A DNA stretch of 64,000 nucleotides from assembly GCA_031769625.1 (NCBI GenBank), contig JAUIMM010000582.1, positions 468,501 through 532,500 of the forward strand, in the 5' to 3' direction. The DNA comes from Taudactylus pleione (lineage: Eukaryota; Chordata; Amphibia; Anura; Myobatrachidae). Position numbers and translations under genes: made by a program. Below are positions 1-11,623 of this stretch, in pieces (within the stretch, counting starts at the first letter, position 1; every line of letters starts with the position of its first letter). The notes beneath the pieces are model-generated. The model was not told the DNA's origin, searched no databases, and saw only the letters and a list, made by a program, of their open reading frames with translations.

Positions 1-1560
1 GGCTCTGTCTTCATTGAGATGTTTAGAGCAGATAGGCCAGACTTTGCTGGGATCGGCCACGGACTGTGGCGTACATAATTCTTATGGTATCGTACCTGTC
101 GATACGATCCTCCGGTGTCCAGGATTTCCCGATATTCTGGCATTCCTTCCAGCTGGCTTGGGTTTCACCCTTGGCCTGGCCTTCCTGACAGTGCGGATCT
201 CTACACTGTCGGTATGGTTAAGATATGGAATTGCTCCGCTCTGGTATCCAGTTCATCCTTTGGAGTGTTTTCTGGATTATGTCTCCACTTGTCCTCCCTA
301 GGGACTCCTGGGGAGTTAGTAGTGGTTCTCTGTTCCCTCCGGGGACAGTCAATGGAACCGCTGGTTGTGATAGCCATTACATGGTCTATTGTTTAAGCTC
401 TCTCTCTCTCTCTCAGGGTGTTTAAATCAACCAGGAGAGTGTCTGAATGGGGAGCGTTCTCATGTGGCTCCCTCTTCTGGAGGGCATCATGTCAGGGTGT
501 GAGTTGCTCTCGCCCTGTGTTTCTTCTTAAAGTGGTTTTTAGGTTCCATATTATTCTGGAACTTATGGTATGGCCATTCAGTTCCCAGTCCTCTCGGCTG
601 TTGTGGCCTCATGGACTGTGGTCCGGCCTCTTTGGCTTTATGTGATCCGTTCAAGTTCCTTATGGTAAGCGGACTCCTTATTGGTGGTCTGCGGTTTCTG
701 GTTTTAACAGGAAACGATGGCCGGCCTATAATGAAATGTTGACTGGATGGCCTCGTATGTCTTCCTCAGGGGCCTACCCATGGGTGGGCATTTCTGTCGT
801 TGAGGCTTGTTTTTTTCTCGGGCCGTGTAACCCTCGTGGGCGGCTCGTCGTGGCGCCTCGGCTGTTTTGCCTTACTAGGTGTCCACGTGGTCTTCTGTCC
901 ATACCTTTTTAAGGTTCTAGGCATTGGTTTCCTTTGCCTCTCAGGATGCTTCCTTTTTGGCGACGGATTCTCCTCTCAGCACAGGAGCGTCCCCACCCTT
1001 GGTTGAACTGCTTTGGGACATCCCCAAGGTCAACCCTGTGGACCCCTATGGACCCTGAAGTAGAAAACAAGAGATATGGTAAGAACTTACCTTTGTTATC
1101 TGTTTCTACGAAGTCCATAAGGTCCACAGGGCGCCCGCCCTGACGCACCTGGCTTCATATGGGCTGTGTTACTGGTCACCGGCTTCCCGTCTCCTTTTCT
1201 GTGAGTATGGTTCTAGAGTGTTCCAGTTTTCTCTCTCTTTTTCTCTCCTCCTCCGGCCTTTGGCTACTTACAATCTGAGGTGCCTCTGGCTGGGGGGCGG
1301 GGTTATAGGGAGAGTGGACCCAAGTGCATCCTGGGAGCTAAAAGCTTTAACTGCGTGGTGCCCGGATTTGGTTCCCAACCTATACCCCAAGGTCAACCCT
1401 GTGGACCCTATGGACTTCGTAGAAACAGAGATAACAAAGGTAAGTTCTTACCATATCTCTTGTTTTACTGTCCAGGTTTTAAGGATGTCTATGCTTTTGC
1501 ACAGATGGTATAATCAAACTGACTACGGTATTAAATAAGTAATATATGCTTAACCACAGA
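1..1560. mobile_element. DIRS-like retroelement remnant with internal inverted repeats (tentative)
   Basis: No intact protein can be read here; the short ORFs have no recognisable domain. What is visible is a set of related inverted segments. The segment at about 1071-1132 (reading GAGATATGGTAAGAACTTAC, then a TCTACGAAGTCCAT-type stretch) reappears as its reverse complement at about 1397-1460. A third related piece at 1025-1050 pairs with 1111-1132. Complex internal inverted repeats of this kind, with a GGTAAGAACTTACC near-palindrome, resemble the terminal and internal complementary regions of DIRS tyrosine-recombinase retrotransposons, which are abundant in amphibians. The assignment is from memory of the family style and no recombinase or reverse transcriptase domain was identified. 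The left end lies outside the window. Confidence 0.4.
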
Positions 1561-1614
1561 TATCCTTAAAGCTTGGGCTGTTGAGGCAGTTGTTCTCAAC
1601 GCATCCTGTTTTTC

Positions 1615-1937
1615 TCAGTATTCGTATAGCGCTAACACATTGCGCAGTGCTTTACAATACAGGGAAATGACGGTACCAACCCTGATACAAGAGATGAAGG
1701 GATCCCTGTGCATGTGAGCTTACAATCTGAATGAGGTGGAGTGGGTGACTCACTTCTGGAGAGCTGATGGCATAGGCCGCATCCCTCCGTCCTTAATGAT
1801 TATCCGGAACAGCCAACAACTCCCCTCAAACCTGTTCCTGACACCACCCGGCAATGCAAAGCGCAAATGGTGCTATAGGTCGGATCTTGTGACTGTAATA
1901 ACCGCGCTCAATCTATATCCTCATTTGCATTTGTGAT
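1615..1937. other. Non-coding flank with a microsatellite-free dispersed-repeat look
   Basis: The stretch contains phrases such as GCGCAGTGCTTTACAATACA and GAGCTTACAATCT. The second phrase recurs near 28972-28984. It probably includes a fragment of a common dispersed repeat. No coding potential was recognised. It ends at the LINE target duplication. Confidence 0.3.
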
Positions 1938-1952
1938 AAAACATTTGGCTTT
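1938..1952. repeat. Left target-site duplication of the LINE
   Basis: The 15-bp word AAAACATTTGGCTTT occurs here and again at 4084-4098, exactly bracketing the truncated LINE and its poly(A)-like tail. Confidence 0.9.
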
Positions 1953-4083
1953 CTTATTATGGAACCCCTGGCGGCAAGGATCCGTTGTAATAGAGCTATC
2001 TCGGGAATATCCACTGGCCCCTCTGAATATAAAATCGCAATATATGCCGACGATATTTTAGTTTCTCTTACTGACCCAGCCCAATCCCTAAATTCACTTT
2101 TAGAGGAAATAAATTCATATTCCCAACACTCGGGTTATAAAATTAATGTTACCAAGACTGAAGTTCTTGATTTCTATATCCCTGTTACCCTAAAGCAAAC
2201 CCTAGAGGCCATGCTCTCTTGTACCTGGTATAAAAAAAAGATTAAATATCTTGGTGTTTTCTTAACTCATCATCATCATCATCAGCTGTTTCAGGCAAAC
2301 TTTCCCCGCCTTCTAGATTGCATTAAGTCTGATCTGCATGACTGGTCCAATTATTTTATTTCTTGGATAGGTAGAATACATTCAGTTAAGATGAGCGTTC
2401 TCCCTCGGCTCTTGTATTTATTTCAGACCCTTCCGATCTACATCCCTCCATACGTGTTCAAATTCCTTCAGTACCAAATCTCATATGGAACCGGAAACGC
2501 ACGCGTATTAGACTAAAGTTGCTTCAGCGGCCCTCCAGGGGTGGGGGTCTGGGTATTCCCGATTAAAAAAAATATTATTACGCTGCGCAGCTTTCTCATT
2601 GTGCTCAGTGGTGTAACTTCGCTGCGGGGAAGGTCTGGGTGGCTATCGAGGCCGAGGAGCTGGGACTGGCCACTGTATCCTCCCTCGTGGCTACCTAAGA
2701 TTCATCGCCCCCGGACAGTTTCTTCTCACCCAGTAATTTCTTGTTCTTTAGCAGTTTGGGATTTAGCCAATAGATGTTTTAACTTAGCTCCAGCCCAGTC
2801 CCCTTTGATACCACTGCTTCATAATCCAGCTTTTCCTCCTGGATTATGCAACTCATCTTTTACTGCCTGGTCATCGAGCAATATCTATTATGTAAATGAT
2901 ATCACTATAGATACTAATTTCCCACAATTTTCTGAAATCCGGGATAGAGTGGCGGTTCCATCCAAAGAATTTTTTCGGTTCCTACAAATTCGACATTTCC
3001 ACTCCAAAATTAGCTCGATTCTGATTAGCAGATCTTTGACTTCTTTTGAGTCTTTATGTTGGAGACGACCCACCACTAGGGGTCTTATTTCTACTATTTA
3101 CTCCTTACTAGGGGAAGTAAGCTCCAACCGGGACCCTCATGAGTTAGCGTGGGAACGAGATTTGGGACACTCTATAGATGCTGAGGATTGGACGGAGCTC
3201 TGGGACAACGCTGCCACCAGTTCTATTTGTGTCAAAATTAAGGAAAAAATTTATAAATTGCTCTACCGATGGTATTATGTTCCGTCGCGGCTACAAGTAA
3301 TGTTTCCCGATGCTTCGGATAGATGCTGGAGGGGTTGCGGTGGAGAGGGCAGCTTTTTGCACATCTGGTGGTCTTGTCCCAAATTAGCTAGTAGTTGGCA
3401 GGAGGTTATCGATCTCCTCTCGCACCTTTTCGAGATTACGATTCCCTATGAACCTCGGCATTTTCTACTTCCCTTGGATCTGCCTTCTCTGTCCCGGTTT
3501 CAGAATAGGTTATTCCGACACATAGTATCTGCTATGACCTGCCAAATTGCAGCAGATTGGAAAAACCCCTATCCCTCTCCAATGCAGGCAATATTGTCAC
3601 GTATCTGGTATATATACAAGATGGAATATATGACAGCTTTATTACGTAATACATCCAAAACCTTTGATAAAATTTGGTCCCCTTGGCTGACATACCAAAA
3701 TGTTACCTCTCCATTTAACAACTACATTTTCCTTTTAAATTTTTTTCTCTATTATGTTTAGATTGAAAAAGAGTGATTCTATATGGAGTCCACCCATCCT
3801 CTTCTCCTCTTATTCTTCTTTGTCTTTCCTAAAGTTTTTTCCTTTTTTTTTCTCTTTTTTTTAAACGGTCTGCAACACCGTTGCTGCAAGATATTTCTCT
3901 TGCTTCTATATTCCTTATTTTCTTATAACGAGAAAATCTTCTATTATATTATATTATTGTTCTGAAATAGTACAGTTTCCATTATAAAATTGTTATGTGC
4001 TGTACCTTGTTTTTTGAATTTTGGATTGTACTGTTTTCTTTGTGATTTGCTCAATAAAAAGAGTTTATAAAAAAAACAAAAAA
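1953..4083 (+). mobile_element. 5'-truncated L1-type LINE insertion
   Basis: The insertion starts abruptly inside the reverse transcriptase, runs through the ORF2 C-terminus and a T-rich 3' UTR, has an AATAAA signal at 4053-4058, and ends in an A-rich tail at about 4069-4087. A perfect 15-bp duplication flanks it (1938-1952 and 4084-4098). Truncation at the 5' end, an A-rich 3' end and a long target duplication are the hallmarks of target-primed reverse transcription by L1-clade elements. The element is dead because it lacks ORF1, the endonuclease and most of the reverse transcriptase, and has several frameshifts. Orientation is plus, opposite to BRD3OS. If the BRD3OS transcript extends this far, the insertion lies in or beyond its 3' region. 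Confidence 0.9.
1959..3761 (+). pseudogene. L1-type ORF2 C-terminal fragment, frameshifted (reverse transcriptase and zf-RVT-like end)
   Basis: The first reading block (1959 to about 2485) carries the reverse transcriptase catalytic core YADD (in IYADDILVSL) and the downstream segment GYKINVTKTE, then the thumb region with KIKYLGVFLT and the WIGRIHSVKMSVLPRLLYLF stretch. At about 2486 the frame shifts and continues as WNRKRTRIRLKLLQRPSRGG and GLGIPD, the usual L1 motif. Near 2690 another shift leads into the long last block ending at 3761. That block contains the C-terminal cysteine-histidine motif of L1 ORF2 proteins (CWRGCGGEGSFLHIWWSCP, about 3322-3378). At least two frameshifts, and the missing N-terminal endonuclease and half of the polymerase, make it a pseudogene. 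Family assignment to the L1 clade is firm; subfamily is not determined. Confidence 0.88.
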
Positions 4084-4098
4084 AAAACATTTGGCTTT
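4084..4098. repeat. Right target-site duplication of the LINE
   Basis: Second copy of AAAACATTTGGCTTT, identical to 1938-1952. Confidence 0.9.
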
Positions 4099-4347
4099 AG
4101 AGAGCCTCTGAAAATACTGTAGTAAAGGTAACACTGCTAAATGGACCTATCCCCCATAAGCGAGCTGTACATGAACATAGCTGTCACTCGTGGGCACTGT
4201 AGTGTTTCAGAAATAATAGCTTATTTATAGTCCTATCTTGTTTGATTAAACCAACAGAAGTTTGACAGACACCGGGGCAGAGTGACGTGAGGCCGTGCCG
4301 GTGTACTAATCCCCGGACATGGTGCCGCTGCTTCCACCATCTACATC

Positions 4348-4532
4348 TAGTCTTCATTCTAGCACCCTGCACCTGTCACAACCCGTGCAGCTCCTCTTTC
4401 CTGCCTGGTGTCGCTCTGGTGCTTCTAGCACACTCATCTGACGCCACAAACTGCCGAGATACAGCCAAGTGTGCTAGAAGCACCAGAGCAGAGTGTGACA
4501 CCCCAGGAAGGAAAGAGGAGAATGAACTCTGT
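4348..4532. mobile_element. Fold-back MITE, TAGTSTTCATTCTAGC family, copy 1
   Basis: The left arm runs from TAGTCTTCATTCTAGCACC through CTCTTTCCTGCCTGG and GGTGCTTCTAGCACAC. The right arm repeats it in reverse complement (GTGTGCTAGAAGCACCAGAG and onward), lacking the part nearest the end. The 5-bp word ACATC flanks both sides (4343-4347 and 4533-4537), a candidate target duplication. Two relatives lie at 5379-5602 and 47827-47992. No coding capacity. Confidence 0.7.
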
Positions 4533-4661
4533 ACATCTCACCCTCCAGCCGATGCTGAATAATAAAGCTGTGTCCAATACAGAACAGTTTGGCTTTCTAT
4601 GCTGGTCACGTGGCTCATTATAAAGTGCTCTGGGTAAATACTGTACATCTGCGAGTCTGAG

Positions 4662-4913
4662 TCACATCAGGGAGCAGAGTCTAGATTGTCCGGTGTCTCT
4701 GGAAATATTGTTTTTATCACGGACTAAGATGGACTGATTGCCGTACTGGGAGTACCACATGCTTTGGCTGCGGTTCAGGTATGTGCCAGGGGGGGCGGTC
4801 TCCAGCGTCTGCTGCTGCTGTTGCCAGATGAGCAGAGAGGTATCCCTGTACCGGAGTCTGGCGTATCCCTCCGACATGGCCTTCTCGGCCAATGGCGCCC
4901 GTCCGCCGCTCAT
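4662..4913 (-). CDS. BRD3OS: BRD3OS small protein, complete single coding exon
   Basis: This minus-strand ORF encodes 83 residues from ATG at 4913-4911 to TGA at 4664-4662. It closely matches the vertebrate BRD3 opposite-strand protein (formerly LINC00094 in human) as I remember it: the same length, the core [20 protein letters not shown], then [22 protein letters not shown] and SRDTGQS, and a C-terminus ending in Met. No signal peptide or membrane segment is visible, and the molecular function is not established. The start has G at -3. A possible splice acceptor, ATTTTGTAG, precedes it at about 4931, so the ATG would sit about 17 bases inside a coding exon whose 5' exon lies at higher coordinates. 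The gene points away from VAV2 at 41 kb, as in human. The alternative, a chance ORF, is unlikely given the extended similarity. Confidence 0.87.
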   Translation of the reverse strand: MSGGRAPLAEKAMSEGYARLRYRDTSLLIWQQQQQTLETAPPGTYLNRSQSMWYSQYGNQSILVRDKNNISRDTGQSRLCSLM

Positions 4914-4930
4914 CGCCTCTGATGTGAGCT

Positions 4931-4942
4931 ACAAAATGATGT
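4931..4942 (-). other. BRD3OS: Candidate splice acceptor of the BRD3OS coding exon
   Basis: On the minus strand, ATCATTTTGTAG ends just upstream of CTCACATCAGAGGCG and the start codon. The polypyrimidine tract is weak, so the site is tentative. Confidence 0.4.
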
Positions 4943-5378
4943 CCGTTCCCTTTCTGTGATTGGATATCAGGTCAGTCTGTAGATGTGGAGGTCCCGGGTC
5001 GGCATCATAATGACTCCTGTATATCCGCTACTTGCAGGAGGGGGTGTAAGAGGGCAGAAACGCTGCATCTGATCGCCAGGAAAAGCCGCAGTCACCGTTT
5101 AGCTGCTCATGACCACATGTTCTGTATATCTGCAATAGAGGATAACAGGGACTGATAGTGAATGTCTCCTGTGTCTTTAGTCCTACATAGCTCTTCCTGA
5201 TTGCAGCTAAATGTCACACCCCTGCTGGGAGAAACGGCGGCAATCCCAATCGCCCACGCTCACGTCACATACTGTACAATTTCTCCACACACCAAGATAA
5301 CGGGACTGTTATCGCTGCTGCTGCACCCCACGCACTGGTCTATAGGGGTCACTGTCCACCTGCATTTACCAACATGTC

Positions 5379-5602
5379 TAGTGTTTAGTCTAGCATCCTG
5401 CACCTGTCACAACCCGTGCAGTTCCTCTTTCCTACCTGGGGTATCGCTCTCTGCTCTGGTGCTTCTAGCACACTGGTCTGTATCTCAGCCGTTTGATGCA
5501 TCAGTGTGTGCTAGAAGCACCAGAGCAGAGAGCGACACACCCCAGGCAGGAAAGAGGAACTGCGCAGGTTGTGAGAAGTGCAAGGTGCTAGAATGAACAC
5601 TA
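5379..5602. mobile_element. Fold-back MITE, TAGTSTTCATTCTAGC family, copy 2 (most complete)
   Basis: Nearly the whole 224 bp is two inverted arms, starting TAGTGTTTAGTCTAGC and ending GCTAGAATGAACACTA, around a loop of roughly 30-40 bp near 5475-5510. The central arms read GGTGCTTCTAGCACAC and its reverse complement. The 5-bp word ATGTC flanks both ends (5374-5378 and 5603-5607). Non-autonomous; superfamily not assigned. Confidence 0.8.
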
Positions 5603-5971
5603 ATGTCCGATAATGCTCTTACCCCTGGAGATTGGGTCATTAGATGTGTGCAGTTGTTTATGGTCACTTCTCCTGTGATGAGCCACTGAGTGCCTCTGGG
5701 ATGGTCATGAAGGCGCTCCACGTAAATGTATCATTTATCATCGATCCTCGTAGGGGTGACAGGTGTAAAAGTTGCGATTCCAAAAAGTAATCGACAGTAA
5801 TGTGGGCAGTCGGGCATGGCAGATAACTTAATTGCCCCCCAAGTCTGGATACTACAAAACCTGCACCACCAAACGCCTATGAAGGATGTCCTGCGTTCTC
5901 GCCCACCCCCGTCATGTTACATTCATCCTCTCCTCCTACTGTGCCGCCATCCTCACTACACAATCCTCCTT
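5603..5971. other. Non-coding spacer, nothing recognised
   Basis: No ORF with similarity, no clear repeat structure. It lies upstream of BRD3OS on its strand and would be intronic if the first exon is at 22.7 kb. Confidence 0.4.
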
Positions 5972-5974
5972 TAA

Positions 5975-6296
5975 TGGTGCATACACACAGATCAGACAAC
6001 GATAAAGATATTGTCTGATCGTCCTGCATGTGCTAGATGATCGTTATCGAACATCCAGCACAGCACCAACCCCTAAACGATTCGCCAGCAACGATCGCGG
6101 CTCCCTATAGTAAGCTGGTCGATATCGAACAGGGTGGACTGCATGCACGGGCAATGGTCGTTATCGACCATCAGTGCCCGCGCATCGTACGTCGTTTGCG
6201 GGTTGGAAGGGGCTAAAAAATGGACGCTATAAACGATCTAGCGATAAACTATATAGTTTAAATCATCCTGCTAAATCTGACCATGTGTATGCACCA
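5975..6296. mobile_element. PIF/Harbinger-like MITE, TGGTGCRTACACAC family, copy 1
   Basis: Terminal inverted repeats are TGGTGCATACACA at the left and TGTGTATGCACCA at the right. The 3-bp duplication TAA flanks them (5972-5974 and 6297-6299), matching the TWA target preference of PIF/Harbinger elements. The interior is rich in CGATCG and ATCGTTATCG words. 322 bp, non-coding. Relatives at 45100, 46459, 46814 and 61614. Confidence 0.85.
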
Positions 6297-7620
6297 TAAG
6301 TCTCTTATTTCCTCTGTCTCCCATCCCCTGGCGCCTCTACGCCACCTCCAGTGTCCGAGATGCAGCCGCCTCAGAGTCACTCACTGATAAATGCTGTAAG
6401 TTGCACATGCAGGACGCGATCTATGAGCAGCTCGCTCGGAAGGATGTCACGGTCCGTCCTCATTCGAAATTGTGTGCAACACAATATCAGGCCCATAGTG
6501 TGCACGTATACATTTACTGTCTTATATGGTGTACACATACATGTATGGTATCATACAGTGCAAACGTGGACAGTCTCACATGCTGAAATCATGTATCTTT
6601 GGTCTCATACAGTGCAATCATACATGTTCAGTCTCATATAGTGCAATACATGTACAGTGACATATCGTGCAATCATACATGCTCAGTGTCATACAGTGTA
6701 CAGCCTCACACGGTGCAATCATACATGTACAGTGGCATACAGTGCAATCATACATGTACAGCCTTGCACAGTAAAATCATACAAGTACAGTGCAATCATA
6801 CATGTACAGCCTTACACAGTAAAATCATACATGTACAGTGACATACAGTGCAATCATACATGTACAGCCTTGCACAGTGCTTTCATACATGTTCATTACC
6901 ATACAGTGTACACATACAGTACAGCCTAGCACACAGTGAAACCATACAGTGCAATCATACATGTACAGCCTTGCACAGTAAAATCATACATGTACAGTGA
7001 CATACAGTGCAATCATACATGTAGAGCCTTGCACAGTAAAATCATACATGTACAGTGACATAAAGTGCAATCATACATGTACAGCCTTACACAGTAAAAT
7101 CATACATGTACAGTGACATACAGTGCAATCATACATGTACAGTGACATACAGTGCAATCATACATGTACAGCCTTGCACGGTGCTTTCATACATGTTCAT
7201 TATCATACAGTGCAATCATACATGTACAGCCTTACACAGTAAAATCATACATGTTCATTATCATACAGTGCAATCATACATGTACAGCCTTACACAGTGA
7301 TTTCATACATGTTCATTATCATACAGTGCAATCATACATGTACAGTGACATACAGTGCAATCATACATGTACAGCCTTGCACAGTGCTTTCATACATGTT
7401 CATTATCATACAGTGCAATCATACATGTACAGCCTAGCACACAGTGCTTTCATACATGTTCATTATCATACAGTGCAATCATACATGTACAGCCTAGCAC
7501 ACAGTGCTTTCATACATGTTCATTATCATACAGTGCAATCATACATGTACAGCCTTGCACAGTGCTTTCATACATGTTCATCACCATACAGTGTACACAT
7601 ACTGTACAGCCTAGCACACA

Positions 7621-9306
7621 GTGAAACCATACAGTGCAATCATACATGTACAGCCTTGCACAGTAAAATCATACATGTACAGTGACATACAGTGCAATCA
7701 TACATGTACAGCCTTGCACAGTGCTTTCATACATGTTCATTATCATACAGTGCAATCATACATGTACAGCCTAGCACACAGTGCTTTCATACATGTTCAT
7801 TATCATACAGTGCAATCATACATGTACAGCCTAGCACATAGTGCTTTCATACATGTTCATTATCATACAGTGCAATCATACATGTACAGCCTTGCACAGT
7901 GCTTTCATACATGTTCATCACCATACAGTGTACACATACAGTACAGCCTAGCACACAGTGAAACCATACAGTGCAATCATACATGTACAGCCTTGCACAG
8001 TAAAATCATACATGTACAGTGACATACAGTGCAATCATACATGTACAGCCTTGCACAGTGCTTTCATACATGTTCATTATCATACAGTGCAATCATACAT
8101 GTACAGCCTAGCACACAGTGCTTTCATACATGTTCATTATCATACAGTGCAATCATACATGTACAGCCTAGCACACAGTGCTTTCATACATGTTCATTAT
8201 CATACAGTGCAATCATACATGTACAGCCTTGCACAGTGCTTTCATACATGTTCATCACCATACAGTGTACACATACAGTACAGCCTAGCACACAGTGAAA
8301 CCATACAGTGCAATCATACATGTACAGCCTTGCACAGTAAAATCATACATGTACAGTGACATACAGTGCAATCATACATGTACAGCCTTGCACAGTGCTT
8401 TCATACATGTTCATTATCATACAGTGCAATCATACATGTACAGCCTAGCACACAGTGCTTTCATACATGTTCATTATCATACAGTGCAATCATACATGTA
8501 CAGCCTAGCACATAGTGCTTTCATACATGTTCATTATCATACAGTGCAATCATACATGTACAGCCTTGCACAGTGCTTTCATACATGTTCATCACCATAC
8601 AGTGTACACATACAGTACAGCCTAGCACACAGTGAAACCATACAGTGCAATCATACATGTACAGCCTTGCACAGTAAAATCATACATGTACAGTGACATA
8701 CAGTGCAATCATACATGTACAGCCTTGCACAGTGCTTTCATACATGTTCATTATCATACAGTGCAATCATACATGTACAGCCTAGCACACAGTGCTTTCA
8801 TACATGTTCATTATCATACAGTGCAATCATACATGTACAGCCAAGCACACAGTGCTTTCATACATGTTCATTATCATACAGTGCAATCATACATGTACAG
8901 CCTTGCACAGTGCTTTCATACATGTTCATCACCATACAGTGTACACATACAGTACAGCCTAGCACACAGTGAAACCATACAGTGCAATCATACATGTACA
9001 GCCTTGCACAGTAAAATCATACATGTACAGTGACATACAGTGCAATCATACATGTACAGCCTTGCACAGTGCTTTCATACATGTTCATTATCATACAGTG
9101 CAATCATACATGTACAGCCTAGCACACAGTGCTTTCATACATGTTCATTATCATACAGTGCAATCATACATGTACAGCCTTGCACAGTGCTTTCATACAT
9201 GTTCATCACCATACAGTGTACACATACAGTACAGCCTAGCACACAGTGAAACCATACAGTGCAATCATACATGTACAGCCTTGCACAGTAAAATCATACA
9301 TGTACA
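7621..9306. repeat. 337-bp higher-order repeat block inside the minisatellite
   Basis: Five successive blocks open with the phrase GTGAAACCATACAGTGCAAT. Four spacings of exactly 337 bp separate the starts 7621, 7958, 8295, 8632 and 8969, and the fifth block is a 338-bp shortened variant. Differences between copies are isolated single bases (for example CATAG for CACAG near 7838 and 8513, and CCAAG for CCTAG near 8841). Confidence 0.92.
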
Positions 9307-11623
9307 GTGACATACAGTGCAATCATACATGTACAGCCTAGCACACAGTGCTTTCATACATGTTCATTATCATACAGTGCAATCATACATGTACAGCCTA
9401 GCACACAGTGCTTTCATACATGTTCATTATCATACAGTGCAATCATACATGTACAGCCTAGCACACAGTGCTTTCATACATGTTCATTATCATACAGTGC
9501 AATCATACATGTACAGCCTTGCACAGTGCTTTCATACATGTTCATCACCATACTGTGTACACATACAGTACAGCCTAGCACACAGTGAAACCATACAGTG
9601 CAATCATACATGTACAGCCTTGCACAGTAAAATCATACATGTACAGTGACATACAGTGCAATCATACATGTACAGCCTTGCACAGTGCTTTCATACATGT
9701 TCATTATCATACAGTGCAATCATACATGTACAGCCTAGCACACAGTGCTTTCATACATGTTCATTATCATACATGTACAGCCTTGCACAGTGCTTTCATA
9801 CATGTTCATCACCATACAGTGTACACATACAGTACAGCCTAGCACACAGTGAAACCATACAGTGCAATCATACATGTACAGCCTTGCACAGTAAAAACAT
9901 ACATGTACAGTGACATACAGTGCAATCATACATGTACAGCCTAGCACACAGTGCTTTCATACATGTTCATTATCATACAGTGCAATCATACATGTACAGC
10001 CTAGCACATAGTGCTTTCATACATGTTCATTATCATACAGTGCAATCATACATGTACAGCCTTGCACAGTGCTTTCATACATGTTCATCACCATACAGTG
10101 TACACATACAGTACAGCCTAGCACACAGTGAAACCATACAGTGCAATCATACATGTACAGCCTTGCACAGTAAAATCATACATGTACAGTGACATACAGT
10201 GCAATCATACATGTACAGCCTTGCACAGTGCTTTCATACATGTTCATTATCATACAGTGCAATCATACATGTACAGCCTAGCACACAGTGCTTTCATACA
10301 TGTTCATTATCATACAGTGCAATCATACATGTACAGCCAAGCACACAGTGCTTTCATACATGTTCATTATCATACAGTGCAATCATACATGTACAGCCTT
10401 GCACAGTGCTTTCATACATGTTCATCACCATACAGTGTACACATACAGTACAGCCTAGCACACAGTGAAACCATACAGTGCAATCATACATGTACAGCCT
10501 TGCACAGTAAAATCATACATGTACAGTGACATACAGTGCAATCATACATGTACAGCCTTGCACAGTGCTTTCATACATGTTCATTATCATACAGTGCAAT
10601 CATACATGTACAGCCTAGCACACAGTGCTTTCATACATGTTCATTATCATACAGTGCAATCATACATGTACAGCCTTGCACAGTGCTTTCATACATGTTC
10701 ATCACCATACAGTGTACACATACAGTACAGCCTAGCACACAGTGAAACCATACAGTGCAATCATACATGTACAGCCTTGCACAGTAAAATCATACATGTA
10801 CAGTGACATACAGTGCAATCATACATGTACAGCCTAGCACACAGTGCTTTCATACATGTTCATTATCATACAGTGCAATCATACATGTACAGCCTAGCAC
10901 ACAGTGCTTTCATACATGTTCATTATCATACAGTGCAATCATACATGTACAGCCTAGCACACAGTGCTTTCATACATGTTCATTATCATACAGTGCAATC
11001 ATACATGTACAGCCTTGCACAGTGCTTTCATACATGTTCATCACCATACTGTGTACACATACAGTACAGCCTAGCACACAGTGAAACCATACAGTGCAAT
11101 CATACATGTACAGCCTTGCACAGTAAAATCATACATGTACAGTGACATACAGTGCAATCATACATGTACAGCCTTGCACAGTGCTTTCATACATGTTCAT
11201 TATCATACAGTGCAATCATACATGTACAGCCTAGCACACAGTGCTTTCATACATGTTCATTATCATACATGTACAGCCTTGCACAGTGCTTTCATACATG
11301 TTCATCACCATACAGTGTACACATACAGTACAGCCTAGCACACAGTGAAACCATACAGTGCAATCATACATGTACAGCCTTGCACAGTAAAATCATACAT
11401 GTACAGTGACATACAGTGCAATCATACATGTACAGCCTAGCACACAGTGCTTTCATACATGTTCATTATCATACAGTGCAATCATACATGTACAGCCTAG
11501 CACATAGTGCTTTCATACATGTTCATTATCATACAGTGCAATCATACATGTACAGCCTTGCACAGTGCTTTCATACATGTTCATCACCATACAGTGTACA
11601 CATACAGTACAGCCTAGCACACA
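8632..11623. repeat. 1,496-bp tandem duplication within the minisatellite
   Basis: The pattern of variants in 8632-10127 repeats in the same order in 10128-11623. Rare markers shared by both copies include CCATACTGTGTACAC (9549 and 11045) and the shortened TATCATACATGTACAGCC (about 9768 and 11264). A private change is AAAAACAT at about 9893, against AAAATCAT in the second copy. Confidence 0.85.

Noticed and set aside
14..645. ORFs of 66-95 codons at the left edge
   Set aside because: Hydrophobic, short and without a recognised domain. They may be retroelement debris, but no product can be supported.
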